Source: Bryobacterales bacterium
GTDB taxonomy: Bacteria; Acidobacteriota; Terriglobia; Bryobacterales; Bryobacteraceae
NCBI GenBank assembly: GCA_020847045.1
Contig: JADLCT010000039.1
Span: 1 to 64,000, forward strand
Length of the DNA: 64,000 nucleotides
Direction: 5' to 3'
Shown here one piece after another: positions 18,590 to 27,787 of the stretch (the stretch's first letter is position 1; the number at the start of each line of letters is the position of its first letter). A model generated the notes under the pieces. It worked only from the letters and a program-made list of their open reading frames with translations. It was not told the DNA's origin and ran no database searches. The translations under genes were made by a program, and so were the position numbers.

Positions 18590-19237
18590 ATGGCCGACAA
18601 AGTCCACATCACCAAACGCGGCATCCAGGCTCTGAAATGGGACAGTGAGATCCGTCAGTACGTTGAGCAGGAAATTCGATCCGGACTCCACGTGCTCCGT
18701 TGCGCCTGCCATATCGACGCCGGCGTGACGCTCGGTGACATCTTCCACGCGGTGGAGCAAGACCGCGGCCTCGCGGCGTTCCTTGAGCAGTGGTCCTGGT
18801 GCGACTTGGACGCCTTTCACGCTGAGGCGCGTAAACCGGCGGACGCAGCATCGGATCTGTCCTACATCGAAATCGCGAAGTACTTCAAATGGGACGAGCA
18901 CGAGGCGCAAGAGACCTTTGTCGTTTCCGGAGCCGGTCATCCGGACGAGCACGGCATGACGCGCTACGCAATCGACTTCACGCCTGTCAACCAGCTTGTC
19001 CATCTGCCGGTGCGATTGCGCCCGGAGATGGAGATCCGCAAGGATCGCAAGAAGGTTGGCGAGGCGCCCTGCACGTTCACCCTCCTCGATGTCCTCGGCG
19101 AGATCTACTTTGAGATCAGCTTTTACGGCAGCCCCGAGGACCGCGACCGGCAGAGCGCCCAGTTCCAGGAGAGCCTTCGCGAAGTCGAGGAAGGCCGGGC
19201 AACGCTAACTCCTTGGAATCCGCGGGAGGTCTCCTGA
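18590..19237 (+). CDS. hypothetical protein downstream of tRNA-Pro
   Basis: 215 aa, no signal peptide or membrane segment, so probably cytoplasmic. The first half is acidic and helical with two Cys (LRCACHIDAGVTLGDIFHAVEQ); the middle is a mixed segment (EIAKYFKWDEHEAQETFVVSGAG), the end is charged (PEDRDRQSAQFQESLREVEEGRATL). I do not recognise the family. Its position 170 bp after a tRNA gene, followed by a broken nucleotidyltransferase and 340 bp of non-coding DNA, fits cargo of an old island, but codon use looks like that of its neighbours. Coding is likely because the frame has sensible GC3 use and a complete start-stop span. Confidence 0.6.
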   Translation: MADKVHITKRGIQALKWDSEIRQYVEQEIRSGLHVLRCACHIDAGVTLGDIFHAVEQDRGLAAFLEQWSWCDLDAFHAEARKPADAASDLSYIEIAKYFKWDEHEAQETFVVSGAGHPDEHGMTRYAIDFTPVNQLVHLPVRLRPEMEIRKDRKKVGEAPCTFTLLDVLGEIYFEISFYGSPEDRDRQSAQFQESLREVEEGRATLTPWNPREVS

Positions 19238-19297
19238 ACTGAAGTACGCACGCGAACGGTCTCATGGGTGGACAAATGGGACGAGGGAACCGACCGC

Positions 19298-19396
19298 ATG
19301 ACCATCGCTGCCGGCCTTGAGCTACCCGAAGCCCAGATCGCTGAGATCTGTCGCCACCACCAGGTAACGTGGCTATCTCTGTTCGGCTCCGGTGTC
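19298..19396 (+). pseudogene. N-terminal remnant of MntA-type nucleotidyltransferase
   Basis: From ATG 19298, preceded by a GAGGGA Shine-Dalgarno-like run, the translation has the pattern of MNT-domain antitoxin-like nucleotidyltransferases: IAAGLELPEAQIAEICRHH then VTWLSLFGSG. Family members continue GSxARGxxxxxSDID; here the similarity stops right after the GS at 19385-19390 and the frame runs into unrelated sequence to a stop at 19489. The catalytic Asp pair is absent, so this is a truncated relic. No HEPN partner gene is nearby. Confidence 0.5.
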
Positions 19397-19738
19397 CCAC
19401 AAAACACATCTCATTGGAAATGTCCGGTGGAACTAACACCCGGAAGGACTGTGTTTGCTCCGCCACCAGCACCGCTCTCGCGGCGCTGACCGGTCTGTTT
19501 TACTCCGGCGCGTATAACGGCAGTCCATCGTGGTGGAGGTTGACGGCGAGCGGTCGCCGCAGGGGGCGTTTCTAGCCAGGAAGCGGCAAGGCAGCCTCCG
19601 CAAGAGCAGCCATGGCCCCTTGTGCCGGAAGTACCTGTCGCTAGTAGCCCATACCGCGTTGCCGAAGGGTCCCTTGGGGCAAGCGGCGGCGCACACCCTG
19701 CATGTTTGGACGAAGCCGCACCGGCCACTGACGGCCTT
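19397..19738. other. non-coding stretch after the MntA remnant
   Basis: No convincing gene on either strand. Short open frames exist in all directions, as expected for GC-rich DNA, without a ribosome site or recognisable motif. No inverted-repeat ends of an insertion sequence were found by eye. Probably decayed sequence. Confidence 0.4.
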
Positions 19739-20857
19739 CTACTCCACCGTGATCAAATGCGTGCGGAACTCTTCCACCGCTTCCGGAATCACGTCGACGC
19801 CCAGACCCGGGCCGGTGGGCACCGCAATGGTCCCATCGCTGAGGTCCATCTCGATCTTCTGGCGGATCACGGTTTCACGAATCGGGCTTTCGGTCTGGTC
19901 GAATTCGAACATCGCTGGCCAGGAGTCCACCTCGGGAAAGTTGCTCATCCAGTGCAAGGTGGCGGCTGTGCGAATGTGCGTGCCCCAGTTGTGCGGAATG
20001 AGCCGGACTTCGTTCAGCGCGCACATATAGGCGAGCCGGCGTCCGCCCGTCAGGCCAACAGTATCCAGGTCCGGCTGGACAATGTGCACGCGCCGGGGCT
20101 GCACATAGTTGCGAATGATCCAGTCAGCCGGCATGGTTTCCCCACTGGCGAGCGGAATGCGCAACAGGCGGCGGAGGCGGTCATAGCCCTGCAGGTCATG
20201 GGCCCAGACCGGTTCCTCCCACCAGAGCAGGTTGAAGCGTTCCAGTTCATGGCCGAGCGCGACGGCCGTGCCGTCATCGTAGCCGCAGTTGGCATCCACG
20301 GCCAATCCGGTATCGGGGCCGATAGCCTGCCGGACGGAGCGCACAACCTCCACATCCATTTCCGGGCCGTAGCCGATCTTCATCTTCAGGATGCGATGGC
20401 CGCGTGCAACCCACTCGCGGGCCTCCGCGGCAAGACCAGCGGCCGGATCAGACCAGTCCTTGCGGTACATGCAGGTGCAGTAGGGGCGGACGCGACCGGA
20501 AATCCGGTGGCCGAGCAACGCTGACACAGGTTTGCCGAGGGCCCGGCCGGCAATGTCCCACAGCGCGACGTCCAGTCCGGCGCTGGTGGGCACGCCGCGG
20601 TCGAACTGGCCGGCGGCGGGCGCGCGCAGATCGTCGAAGATGGCTTCCATCTCGAAGGGAGAGCGGCCAATCACCAGTTCCGGATGCGTCAGCAGGCGTT
20701 CTCCGCCGTAGTTGCCATCGCCCCACCCGGTGATGCCTTCATCCGTGTTCACTTCGACGAGCGTGGCCGTGCGCACTCCGGTCCAGTTCAAGGACCAACC
20801 GAAGCGCTCCTTCAGTTTGCCTTCGATCTGGTGAATTCTGACCCGCGTGATTTTCAT
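19739..20857 (-). CDS. enolase-superfamily sugar-acid dehydratase/racemase (mandelate-racemase-like)
   Basis: 372 aa, cytoplasmic. N-terminal capping domain with MKITRVRIHQIEG, then the barrel with a full catalytic set: Lys158/Lys160 (LKMKIG), metal ligands Asp188 (VDANCGY), Glu214 (WWEEP) and Glu240 (ASGE), Asp263 (QPD) and His289 (PHNWGTH). The KxK plus Asp/His pair is the mandelate-racemase type, which includes galactonate, fuconate, rhamnonate and related dehydratases. ATG 20857 overlaps the stop of the upstream paralogue (ATGA), so they are translationally coupled. Last gene of the receptor-GH127 operon; it probably processes the sugar acid derived from the imported glycan. Longer upstream starts run through the neighbour and are rejected. 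Confidence 0.9.
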   Translation of the reverse strand: MKITRVRIHQIEGKLKERFGWSLNWTGVRTATLVEVNTDEGITGWGDGNYGGERLLTHPELVIGRSPFEMEAIFDDLRAPAAGQFDRGVPTSAGLDVALWDIAGRALGKPVSALLGHRISGRVRPYCTCMYRKDWSDPAAGLAAEAREWVARGHRILKMKIGYGPEMDVEVVRSVRQAIGPDTGLAVDANCGYDDGTAVALGHELERFNLLWWEEPVWAHDLQGYDRLRRLLRIPLASGETMPADWIIRNYVQPRRVHIVQPDLDTVGLTGGRRLAYMCALNEVRLIPHNWGTHIRTAATLHWMSNFPEVDSWPAMFEFDQTESPIRETVIRQKIEMDLSDGTIAVPTGPGLGVDVIPEAVEEFRTHLITVE

Positions 20858-21756
20858 TTCCCATCTCCGAGGACGAAGGAAGGAGAGCACGAGGGACGTT
20901 CGATCCTGACGCCAAGCCCTGGGCAGGAAGGCACGGTCAGTTCCACCTCCGGCAAACCGCCGGAGATAACGAACACGGGCGGCGCAGCGATAGCGTTGCT
21001 TGCGGGAGGAATGCAGGCGGCGCCATGAACGGCCGCCGCGATTCCCAACTGGGCGCCCGTGCAGCACGGCGCCAGCCGGACATGAAACAGCCAGCAAAAG
21101 TAGGAGAGCCGCCGAAGCCCGGTTAGACCGCAGACGCCTACATCCTGAACCGCCATGTCCACCAGACCGGTCTGGACATAATTCTTGATGAGTGCATCGA
21201 GCGGGATGTCAGGACCGGCGGCCAATGAAATCCTCAGCACGTCCCGCAAGCGCGCATAGCCTTCCGGATTATCGCCAGGAATGGGGGATTCCCAGAATTC
21301 GAGGCAGGACTCCTGTAGCTTCGCCCCCAGGACGAGCGCCTCCTCTGTGTCCCGCGCAGTGAACCGCAAGCCCACGCGCGTCCCGGCGCGGCGCAAATCG
21401 ATGGGGGCTTCCACACGGATGATCTTGTGCCGCGCCGCGTGCGCAGTATCCGGGACCGAGGGACAGGCCGGCACTTGGCCGCGGTAAGGTTTGCCCAAAA
21501 TCCGGCAGACGGGCTTCCCCATTGCTTTCCCCATCAGATCCCACAGCGCGATGTCGAGGCCTCCGGCCGTGGCGCCCAGCGAGCTGAGTTCATCAAAAAT
21601 CGATTCCACTTCAAATGGAGCACGGCCGATCACCATGCCGGGGTTCCGGCGCAGAGTCTGCTGGCACAGGCTGCCGGCGCCATAGCCCGCCAGGCCGGTA
21701 TCGGTCAGGACCTCGATCAGGTCCGGCGGGAAGACCGAAATTTTCGTGATTCTCAT
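20854..21756 (-). CDS. degenerate enolase-superfamily paralogue (probable pseudoenzyme)
   Basis: 300 aa, clearly homologous to the following gene: same opening (MRITKISVFPPDLIEVLTD), shared GLDIALWDLMGKAMGKPVCRILG and GLTGLRRLSYFCWL. Catalytic positions have been lost when the two are aligned by eye: the KxK motif reads RVE, the first metal Asp is Arg (GLRFTA), the third metal Glu is Pro (AGPD), and the His in PHNWGTH is Cys (PCCTGAQ). Only the middle Glu (FWESP) and the Asp of VQD remain. It is about 70 residues shorter. The frame is intact and coupled by ATGA to the active copy, which suggests retention, perhaps as a partner subunit or binding protein. Confidence 0.8.
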   Translation of the reverse strand: MRITKISVFPPDLIEVLTDTGLAGYGAGSLCQQTLRRNPGMVIGRAPFEVESIFDELSSLGATAGGLDIALWDLMGKAMGKPVCRILGKPYRGQVPACPSVPDTAHAARHKIIRVEAPIDLRRAGTRVGLRFTARDTEEALVLGAKLQESCLEFWESPIPGDNPEGYARLRDVLRISLAAGPDIPLDALIKNYVQTGLVDMAVQDVGVCGLTGLRRLSYFCWLFHVRLAPCCTGAQLGIAAAVHGAACIPPASNAIAAPPVFVISGGLPEVELTVPSCPGLGVRIERPSCSPSFVLGDGK

Positions 21757-21763
21757 TGCTCTG

Positions 21764-23746
21764 TCAGTACGCGAGCGGGATCCACACCGTCATGTGGGAA
21801 ATCCCGCGGTTGGCCCAGGCATAGTACGGGATGAGGCGCAGGGGAACCAGTTCGAGCGGGCCTGGACGAAAGGTTCTATACAGCAGATTCGACCAGTCGC
21901 CGCCGCGCGTCCGGCGGGCCTGGCCCTCTAGGACCGTCACACCGCCCAGCAGGTCCGCCTCCCATCGAGGTGTTAACTGAATGCCGGCGGGAATGCCAAT
22001 CTCATCCACACGCACGCCGGGGGGCAGGCCGGGTGACTCCAGACAGTAGACAAGCGGGCCGCGCATCACGGTGACCTGGTTGCGTGTAACTTCCTGGTAA
22101 GGGTGCGATTCCACCAGCCTGGCGGCCATGGGAAGGTTGAGTTCGACGACATCCCCCTTGGACCACTTGCGCCGGACTTCCGCATAGCTGGAAGGCCGCG
22201 TAGCCGCGGAGAACGGCTTTCCGTTCACCTGAATCGTGGCCGCTTCCACCCAGCCTGGGATGCGGAGCATCAGAGCAAGTTCATCCTTGGATGCCTGCTC
22301 AAAAGTGATCCGCACCCTGCCGTCCCACGGATAATCGGACTCCTGTTTGAGTAGCACCGGCGCCTTTAACACGCTGCTGCCATACAGATTCACCCACACT
22401 GCTCCATCTGAGACACCGTAGGCCCAGTTGGCCGTCTTGAGGATGGTTCGCAGTGCGTTGGGCGGGCAGCAGAAGCTCTTGGCCGCGCCTGGATCCAGGG
22501 TGGTCCTCCATCGCCGCGGACTTTCGTTGCGCATCAATGGCAGTTCATCAGCGAAACGACGGTGCGTATTGGCATAGAAAAACGAGTTGCCATCCATGCC
22601 TATTCCAGACAACATGCTGTTGTAGAGAACCAACTCCATCGCATCGGCATACTTGGCTTCGCCTGTGATGGCGAGCATGCGGCGATTCCATAGAGCATTC
22701 CCGATGTTGGCGCAGGTTTCGTTGTAGCCTTCCCTATTCGGCGATTCGAAATCACGGCCGAAGGCCTCCGCCATGATATCCCGGTGTGGCGACAATCCGG
22801 GGTCAAGCGGCCCGACGGCGCCGGTGACGTACATTTTGCGCGTGGTGACGTTTCGCCAGAGGCGTGTGACCGCGCTCAGCAGGCTCTGGTCGCCGTTCTC
22901 GGCATACACGTCGGCCGCCGCGGCGTACAGATATGTGGCGTGCATGGCATGCCCGGTCGCCTGCGTCTCTTTCCGCAAGGGAACGCGGTCCTGAAACTGA
23001 TCCGACCCGCCTGCCGCCGAACCGCGCAGATCCACGAAGATTTTCGCCAGTTCCAGATAGCGGGGATCGTGCGTGGCGCGGTAGAGTTCCAGGATGCCCA
23101 TGACGTTGGACGGCGCACCGAAGTGCGCCAGACTGGCGGGGCGCGGACTGAACAGCTTGTAGAGATAGTCCGCCGTGCGTCTGGCCGCATCGAGCAAGCT
23201 GGTTTTGCCCGTGGCCCCGTGGTGCGCCACGGCCGCGCTCATCAGGTGAGTCATGTTGTACACTTCGTGATCCCGCGGCTGCGCCCAGCGTTCTTTCCGA
23301 GGCAACTGAATCTGCGTGGAGATGTACCCGTCCGGCGCCTGCGCCTTGACGAAGACCGCGATCACTTCATCCATGCGGCGGTCCAACTCCTTGTCACGGG
23401 TGGCGCCGTAAAGAAGCGCGGCCGATTCCAGCCATTTCGCTACGTCGCCATCGCTCCAATTGTTACCCTTGAACTCGCCTGTCTCCAGCCCAGCGGCGAT
23501 GCGCAGGTTGCCGAAATAGGCTCCGTTTCCCCGTAGCTGCATCGTCTGCCAGATGCCTGGCACAGTCACCTCGCGCGAGAGGCGAATTCGTTCGGCCCAG
23601 AAGCCGCCGGTCCAGGCGGCATCGTTCATGCCAATACTCTTGAGCCTGGCGTGCGGGCTGGAGGAGAAGTCGGGGTCGCCGCCCGCCCATCCCCACATGT
23701 TGCCAGCGAGAGCAGCAGCGGCCAACAGAATCGAAATCCGGCTCAT
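21764..23746 (-). CDS. secreted GH127-family glycoside hydrolase (copy 3 of 3)
   Basis: 660 aa with Sec signal SRISILLAAAALAGNMWG. Founding GH127 enzymes are beta-L-arabinofuranosidases using a zinc-bound cysteine nucleophile. The residues of the bifidobacterial enzyme HypBA1 (acid/base Glu322; zinc site Glu338, Cys340, Cys417, Cys418) have counterparts at the same spacing: Glu327 (MAEAFG), Glu343 and Cys345 (YNETCANI), Cys426 and Cys427 (FCCPPN). An (alpha/alpha)6 barrel is followed by beta domains (LMLRIPGWVEAATIQVNGKP, VTVMRGPLVYCLES). 8 bp separate it from the degenerate enolase gene. Likely periplasmic or outer-membrane associated. The catalytic set predicts an active retaining enzyme; exact sugar unknown. 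Confidence 0.92.
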   Translation of the reverse strand: MSRISILLAAAALAGNMWGWAGGDPDFSSSPHARLKSIGMNDAAWTGGFWAERIRLSREVTVPGIWQTMQLRGNGAYFGNLRIAAGLETGEFKGNNWSDGDVAKWLESAALLYGATRDKELDRRMDEVIAVFVKAQAPDGYISTQIQLPRKERWAQPRDHEVYNMTHLMSAAVAHHGATGKTSLLDAARRTADYLYKLFSPRPASLAHFGAPSNVMGILELYRATHDPRYLELAKIFVDLRGSAAGGSDQFQDRVPLRKETQATGHAMHATYLYAAAADVYAENGDQSLLSAVTRLWRNVTTRKMYVTGAVGPLDPGLSPHRDIMAEAFGRDFESPNREGYNETCANIGNALWNRRMLAITGEAKYADAMELVLYNSMLSGIGMDGNSFFYANTHRRFADELPLMRNESPRRWRTTLDPGAAKSFCCPPNALRTILKTANWAYGVSDGAVWVNLYGSSVLKAPVLLKQESDYPWDGRVRITFEQASKDELALMLRIPGWVEAATIQVNGKPFSAATRPSSYAEVRRKWSKGDVVELNLPMAARLVESHPYQEVTRNQVTVMRGPLVYCLESPGLPPGVRVDEIGIPAGIQLTPRWEADLLGGVTVLEGQARRTRGGDWSNLLYRTFRPGPLELVPLRLIPYYAWANRGISHMTVWIPLAY

Positions 23747-23756
23747 GGGTTCTCAC

Positions 23757-25745
23757 CTATCGCGCTAACGGCAGCCACACGGACATAAAGGAAGGTCCGC
23801 GGTTCGCCCACGCGTAATACGGAATCAGCTTCACATCAACGCTTCCGGCTCCTGGCCGCAGCGTCCGGTACAACAGGCCCGACCAATCTCCCTGTGGGGC
23901 GAGCTTGGCTTTGCCCTCGAGGACGGCCACGCCGCCGAGCAACCGGGGGTCGAAGCGGGCGCGAAGCCGGATGTCCGCCGGAATCGACACCTCCGTGAAG
24001 CGCACGCCGGAAGGAAGATCAGGAGATTCCAGACAGTAGACCACGGGCCCGCGCATCACCGCGACCTGGTTGCGTGTCTCCTCGACGAGCGGGTTGGCCT
24101 CGACCAGCCGGGGCGCCATCGGCAGTTCCAATTCCACTTGGTCGCCCGCCGCCCAGACACGCCGGACCTCGGCGAAAGCGCCGGTGACAGGCGAGCGTTG
24201 CGGCTTTCCGTTCACCTGCAATGTCGCGCCGGCGGCCCAGCCCGGAATGCGCAGAAGCAGGGAGTACTCCCCCTTCGGCGCGGAATGAATCGTCAGCCGC
24301 ACCTTGCCATCCCACGGATAATCGGATTCCTGTTTCAGCGCGATGCCATTCTGCTTGAACGTATTGCTGCCGTAGAGGATCACATACAAGCCTTTTTCAG
24401 AAACGCCGTAGGCATACTCGTGCGTGCTGGCGAGCATGCGCAGCACATTGGGCGGGCAGCAATAACTCTTCGCCGCCCCGGTACTGGCGATGTTCGCCCA
24501 ACGCGCCAGCGATTGGTTCCGCGTAAGCGGCACTTCATCCTGAAAGCGCCGGAGCGGGTTGGCGTAAAAGAACTCCTTCCCGGAGATCCCCATGCCGGAC
24601 AACATGCTGTTATAGAGCACGGTTTCCATCACATCGGCATAGCGCGGATCGGCGGTGGCCTCCAACATGCGCCAGTTCCAGATGGCGTTGGCGATATTGG
24701 CGCAGGTTTCGTTGTACGTCAGCCGGTTGGGAAGCTGGTATTCAGGGCCGAACGCCTCGTGCACCAGATCGCGACGGGAGGAGGTTCCGAACGTTTGCGC
24801 GCCGATCGCCCCCGTGACATACATCTTCTGTGTGGCTACGTTCTTCCAGAGGCGTTCGAGCGCGGTCCAAAGCGCGGGCTCGCCCGTTTCGGCATACACG
24901 TCCGCGGCTCCGGCCCAAAGGTAGGGTCCTGTCACACCATGACCCACGGCTTCGGTCTCCTTGCGTACGGCGACACGATCCTGCGTCTGGTCCGTACCGC
25001 CGCGAGCCGCCCCCCGGTTCGTCACGAAGATGTCCGCCAGTTCCAGGTATTCGCGGCCGCCCGTGGTACGGTACAACTCCACTAGACCCATGATCTGTGA
25101 AGGGTTGAAGTCGAAGTGGGAAAGTTCCGCTGGACGGGGCTGGAAGGTCGCGTACAAATAATCGGCGGCCTTGCGGGCAACCTTGAGCAGGCTATCTTTG
25201 CCGGTGGCGCGGTGATGGATGCATGCCGCGGTAATCAGATGGCCCATGTTGTACAACTCGTGGTCGTTAATGTCCTTCCAGCGCCGGAAGCCCGTGTTCT
25301 GAATCTGCGTGGAGATGTAGCCGTCCGGCGCCTGGGCCTTGCCAATGACGGCGATCACTTCATCCATGCGCGCGTCCAGCTTCGGATCCCGCGTGGCCGC
25401 ATAGACGTGAGCCACGGCTTCGAGCCACTTATAGACATCGCCATCACTCCACTTGGTGCTCTGGAATGTACCCTTTTCAAGTCCGGCGGCAATCACGAAA
25501 TTCTTATAGGTCGCTCCATTGTTGGGAATTTGCAGTGTTTCCCACATGGCGGGAATCATCACTTCATCCGACAACTGGAAGCGTTCCGACCAAAAGCCCT
25601 TCGTCCAACGGGCGGAGGTGAGGCTAATGCTTCTGAGCCTGGCATGAGGGCTTGCCGAAGTGTCCGTAATGCCGCCGCGCGGTAATTCGGCGCCAAACGC
25701 CGCGAGCAGGTACGCCAGGCTGAATAAGCATCCACGAAGCCACAT
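23757..25745 (-). CDS. secreted GH127-family glycoside hydrolase (copy 2 of 3)
   Basis: 662 aa. ATG 25745 is chosen because TGAGGAAAAC lies just before it and a normal Sec signal follows (WLRGCLFSLAYLLAAFGA); a longer start would overlap the upstream gene. Same architecture as its two neighbours, with HEAFG acid/base, YNETCANI and YCCPPN zinc-cysteine motifs all present and evenly spaced. Shares PHARLRSISLTSARWTKGFW at the N-terminus and the IPYYAWANRG ending with copy 3, indicating tandem duplication. 10 bp separate it from copy 3. Family activity: removal of beta-L-arabinofuranose or related furanose residues. Confidence 0.92.
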   Translation of the reverse strand: MWLRGCLFSLAYLLAAFGAELPRGGITDTSASPHARLRSISLTSARWTKGFWSERFQLSDEVMIPAMWETLQIPNNGATYKNFVIAAGLEKGTFQSTKWSDGDVYKWLEAVAHVYAATRDPKLDARMDEVIAVIGKAQAPDGYISTQIQNTGFRRWKDINDHELYNMGHLITAACIHHRATGKDSLLKVARKAADYLYATFQPRPAELSHFDFNPSQIMGLVELYRTTGGREYLELADIFVTNRGAARGGTDQTQDRVAVRKETEAVGHGVTGPYLWAGAADVYAETGEPALWTALERLWKNVATQKMYVTGAIGAQTFGTSSRRDLVHEAFGPEYQLPNRLTYNETCANIANAIWNWRMLEATADPRYADVMETVLYNSMLSGMGISGKEFFYANPLRRFQDEVPLTRNQSLARWANIASTGAAKSYCCPPNVLRMLASTHEYAYGVSEKGLYVILYGSNTFKQNGIALKQESDYPWDGKVRLTIHSAPKGEYSLLLRIPGWAAGATLQVNGKPQRSPVTGAFAEVRRVWAAGDQVELELPMAPRLVEANPLVEETRNQVAVMRGPVVYCLESPDLPSGVRFTEVSIPADIRLRARFDPRLLGGVAVLEGKAKLAPQGDWSGLLYRTLRPGAGSVDVKLIPYYAWANRGPSFMSVWLPLAR

Positions 25746-25774
25746 AGTTTTCCTCACAACAAAAAAAGAGAATT

Positions 25775-27775
25775 TCACCGGGTCACGGACAACCATACGC
25801 TCATATATGGCACACCCCGGTTATTCCACGCATAGTAGGGAATCATCCGGAGCATGACCTTCCGCGGACTGGCAGGCGAAAGCGGGCGATAGAGCCGTTT
25901 GTTCCAGTCGCCTTCGGGAACCAGTTGCCCTTCGCCTTCCACCACCGTGACACCGCCCAGCAGAGAGGCGTCGTGCCTGGCCGTGAACTTGACCGCGGAT
26001 GGCAGAACGACATCGCCGGGCTTCACTCCGTCCGGCAGATCAGTGGATTCGAGAGCATAGACAACAGGGCCGCGCATCACGGCCACCTGATTGCGCGCCT
26101 CCTCGACCTTGGGGTTGGCCTCCCACAAGCGGACGGGCATGGGCAGGTCCAGCACCACCGTGTCGCCTTTCTTCCAGGCGCGACTCACTTCGGCGTACTC
26201 GCCTGGCGTGACTTTCGTGCCGGCAGGGGACCCATTCACCAGAACCGTCGCGCTTTCCGCCCATCCCGGGATCCTCAGACGCAGCGCCAGCGGGCGTTGG
26301 ACATCCTGCCGGAAGGCGAACTGAATGCGGCCCCGCCACGGATACCCGGTCTGCTGCGCGAGATCAATCACCACGCCGTTTGGCAGTTTCGACTTGAGTT
26401 CGTTACTCCCGTAGAAATGGACCCAGAGGGCGTCGTCCGACCACCCGTAGGCCCACCCGGCCAACTCGGCGACCGTGCGCGCCACGTTCGGCGGGCAACA
26501 GTAGCAGTAGGGAGCGCCCGGCGTGGTCGTGGCCGGCCACCTCTCCCAGCTATCGTTGCGCAGCAGGCGGTCTTCCTTTCCACTTCGCCGAAGCACGTTG
26601 GCGTAGCAGTAAGTGGTTCCGTCCAGCCCCCATCCCGACAGGAAGGTGTTGTACAGGACCTGCTCCACCACGTCGGCATAGCGCGCGTCCCCGGAGACGC
26701 CCAGCATGCGCCAACTCCACATCGCGTGCGCGATGTTGGCGCAGGTTTCGTTGTATGCGATGGCGTTGGGCAACTGGTAGCGGAATCCGAACGCCTCGTG
26801 AACCGGGTCCCCGCGAAAGGAGACGCCATTGTTGATGGCCGCGATGCCACCGGTAACGTACATCTTGCGGTAGCTGACATCCTCCCAGAGCCGGACCAGC
26901 GCGTTCCAGAGCTCAGGTTCTCCCGTTTCGGCGTACACATCGGTTGCTCCGGCCCAGATGTACGGGCCGGTAACCGAGTGGCCCACGGCATCGGTTTCGG
27001 TTCGCATCGGGATTCGAGCCTGATTCTGGTCCGTGCCACCCGGAAGGGCGCCGCGCATGAGGGTGAAGATATTGGCCAGTTCAAGATACTTTGCTTCGCC
27101 CGTCAGCCGGTAGAGTTCCACCAGACCCATCACCTGCGAAGGATTGAAATCGAAGTGGACCAGTTCCGGCGGACGCGGTTTGAATACCGTGTAGAGATAG
27201 TCCGCCGTCCGGCGGGCGACGGCGAGGACGTTGTCTTTGTTGGTAATGCGCTTGTGCATGCACGCCGCCGTGATCAGGTGGCCCATGTTGTAGAGCTCGT
27301 GGTAGCGCAGATTTCCCCAGCGTTTCTTCTCCGTCAACTGGGTCTGCGTGCCGATGTAGCCTTCGGGTGTCTGCGCCCTGGCGATGATCGCGATGGCCTC
27401 ATCCATCCGCTGCTCCAGCGCCGGGTCCTTGGTGCGAAGCCAGACGGCCGCCATGGTCTCAACCACCTTGTAGACATCGCCATCGCCCCAATCGTTCCCG
27501 TTGAACTTGCCCTGCGCCAAGCCGGCGGCGATTTTCAGGTTAACCAGGTTGGCGGCATTCTTCGGGTCCTGTATGGTTTGCCAGAGTCCCGGCAGGCTCT
27601 TGGCGGCAACCAGGTCGAACCGGTCTCCCCAAAAGCCCCCGGTCCAGCGGACGGCATCCAGATCGAAACTCCGGACCTTGACGTGCGGACTGCGCGAGGT
27701 ATCAATGACGCCGCGATGAAGCGTCTGCCCGAGGAGAGCAGGTATAAGCGCCGCGGTGAGTAGTGCATGTTTCAT
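25775..27775 (-). CDS. secreted GH127-family glycoside hydrolase (copy 1 of 3)
   Basis: 666 aa with Sec signal KHALLTAALIPALLG. First enzyme after the receptor, 12 bp from its stop. Conserved HEAFG, YNETCANIAH and YCCPPN motifs give the full Glu/Glu-Cys/Cys-Cys active site of GH127. The fold begins PHVKVRSFDLDAVRWTGGFW and ends IPYYAWNNRG like the other copies, but the middle differs clearly (GTTYCYANVLRRSGKEDRLL), so the copies have diverged enough for distinct linkages or substrates. Co-transcribed from the promoter upstream of the receptor. Confidence 0.92.
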   Translation of the reverse strand: MKHALLTAALIPALLGQTLHRGVIDTSRSPHVKVRSFDLDAVRWTGGFWGDRFDLVAAKSLPGLWQTIQDPKNAANLVNLKIAAGLAQGKFNGNDWGDGDVYKVVETMAAVWLRTKDPALEQRMDEAIAIIARAQTPEGYIGTQTQLTEKKRWGNLRYHELYNMGHLITAACMHKRITNKDNVLAVARRTADYLYTVFKPRPPELVHFDFNPSQVMGLVELYRLTGEAKYLELANIFTLMRGALPGGTDQNQARIPMRTETDAVGHSVTGPYIWAGATDVYAETGEPELWNALVRLWEDVSYRKMYVTGGIAAINNGVSFRGDPVHEAFGFRYQLPNAIAYNETCANIAHAMWSWRMLGVSGDARYADVVEQVLYNTFLSGWGLDGTTYCYANVLRRSGKEDRLLRNDSWERWPATTTPGAPYCYCCPPNVARTVAELAGWAYGWSDDALWVHFYGSNELKSKLPNGVVIDLAQQTGYPWRGRIQFAFRQDVQRPLALRLRIPGWAESATVLVNGSPAGTKVTPGEYAEVSRAWKKGDTVVLDLPMPVRLWEANPKVEEARNQVAVMRGPVVYALESTDLPDGVKPGDVVLPSAVKFTARHDASLLGGVTVVEGEGQLVPEGDWNKRLYRPLSPASPRKVMLRMIPYYAWNNRGVPYMSVWLSVTR

Positions 27776-27787
27776 GAGGCGCCTCCG

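Noticed and set aside
19397-19738. Insertion-sequence remnant
   Set aside because: No terminal inverted repeats, target duplication or transposase motifs were recognisable.
25925-27763. A 612-codon plus-strand frame opposite a GH127 gene
   Set aside because: Similar mirror frames occur opposite the other GH127 copies, which reflects codon bias rather than coding.
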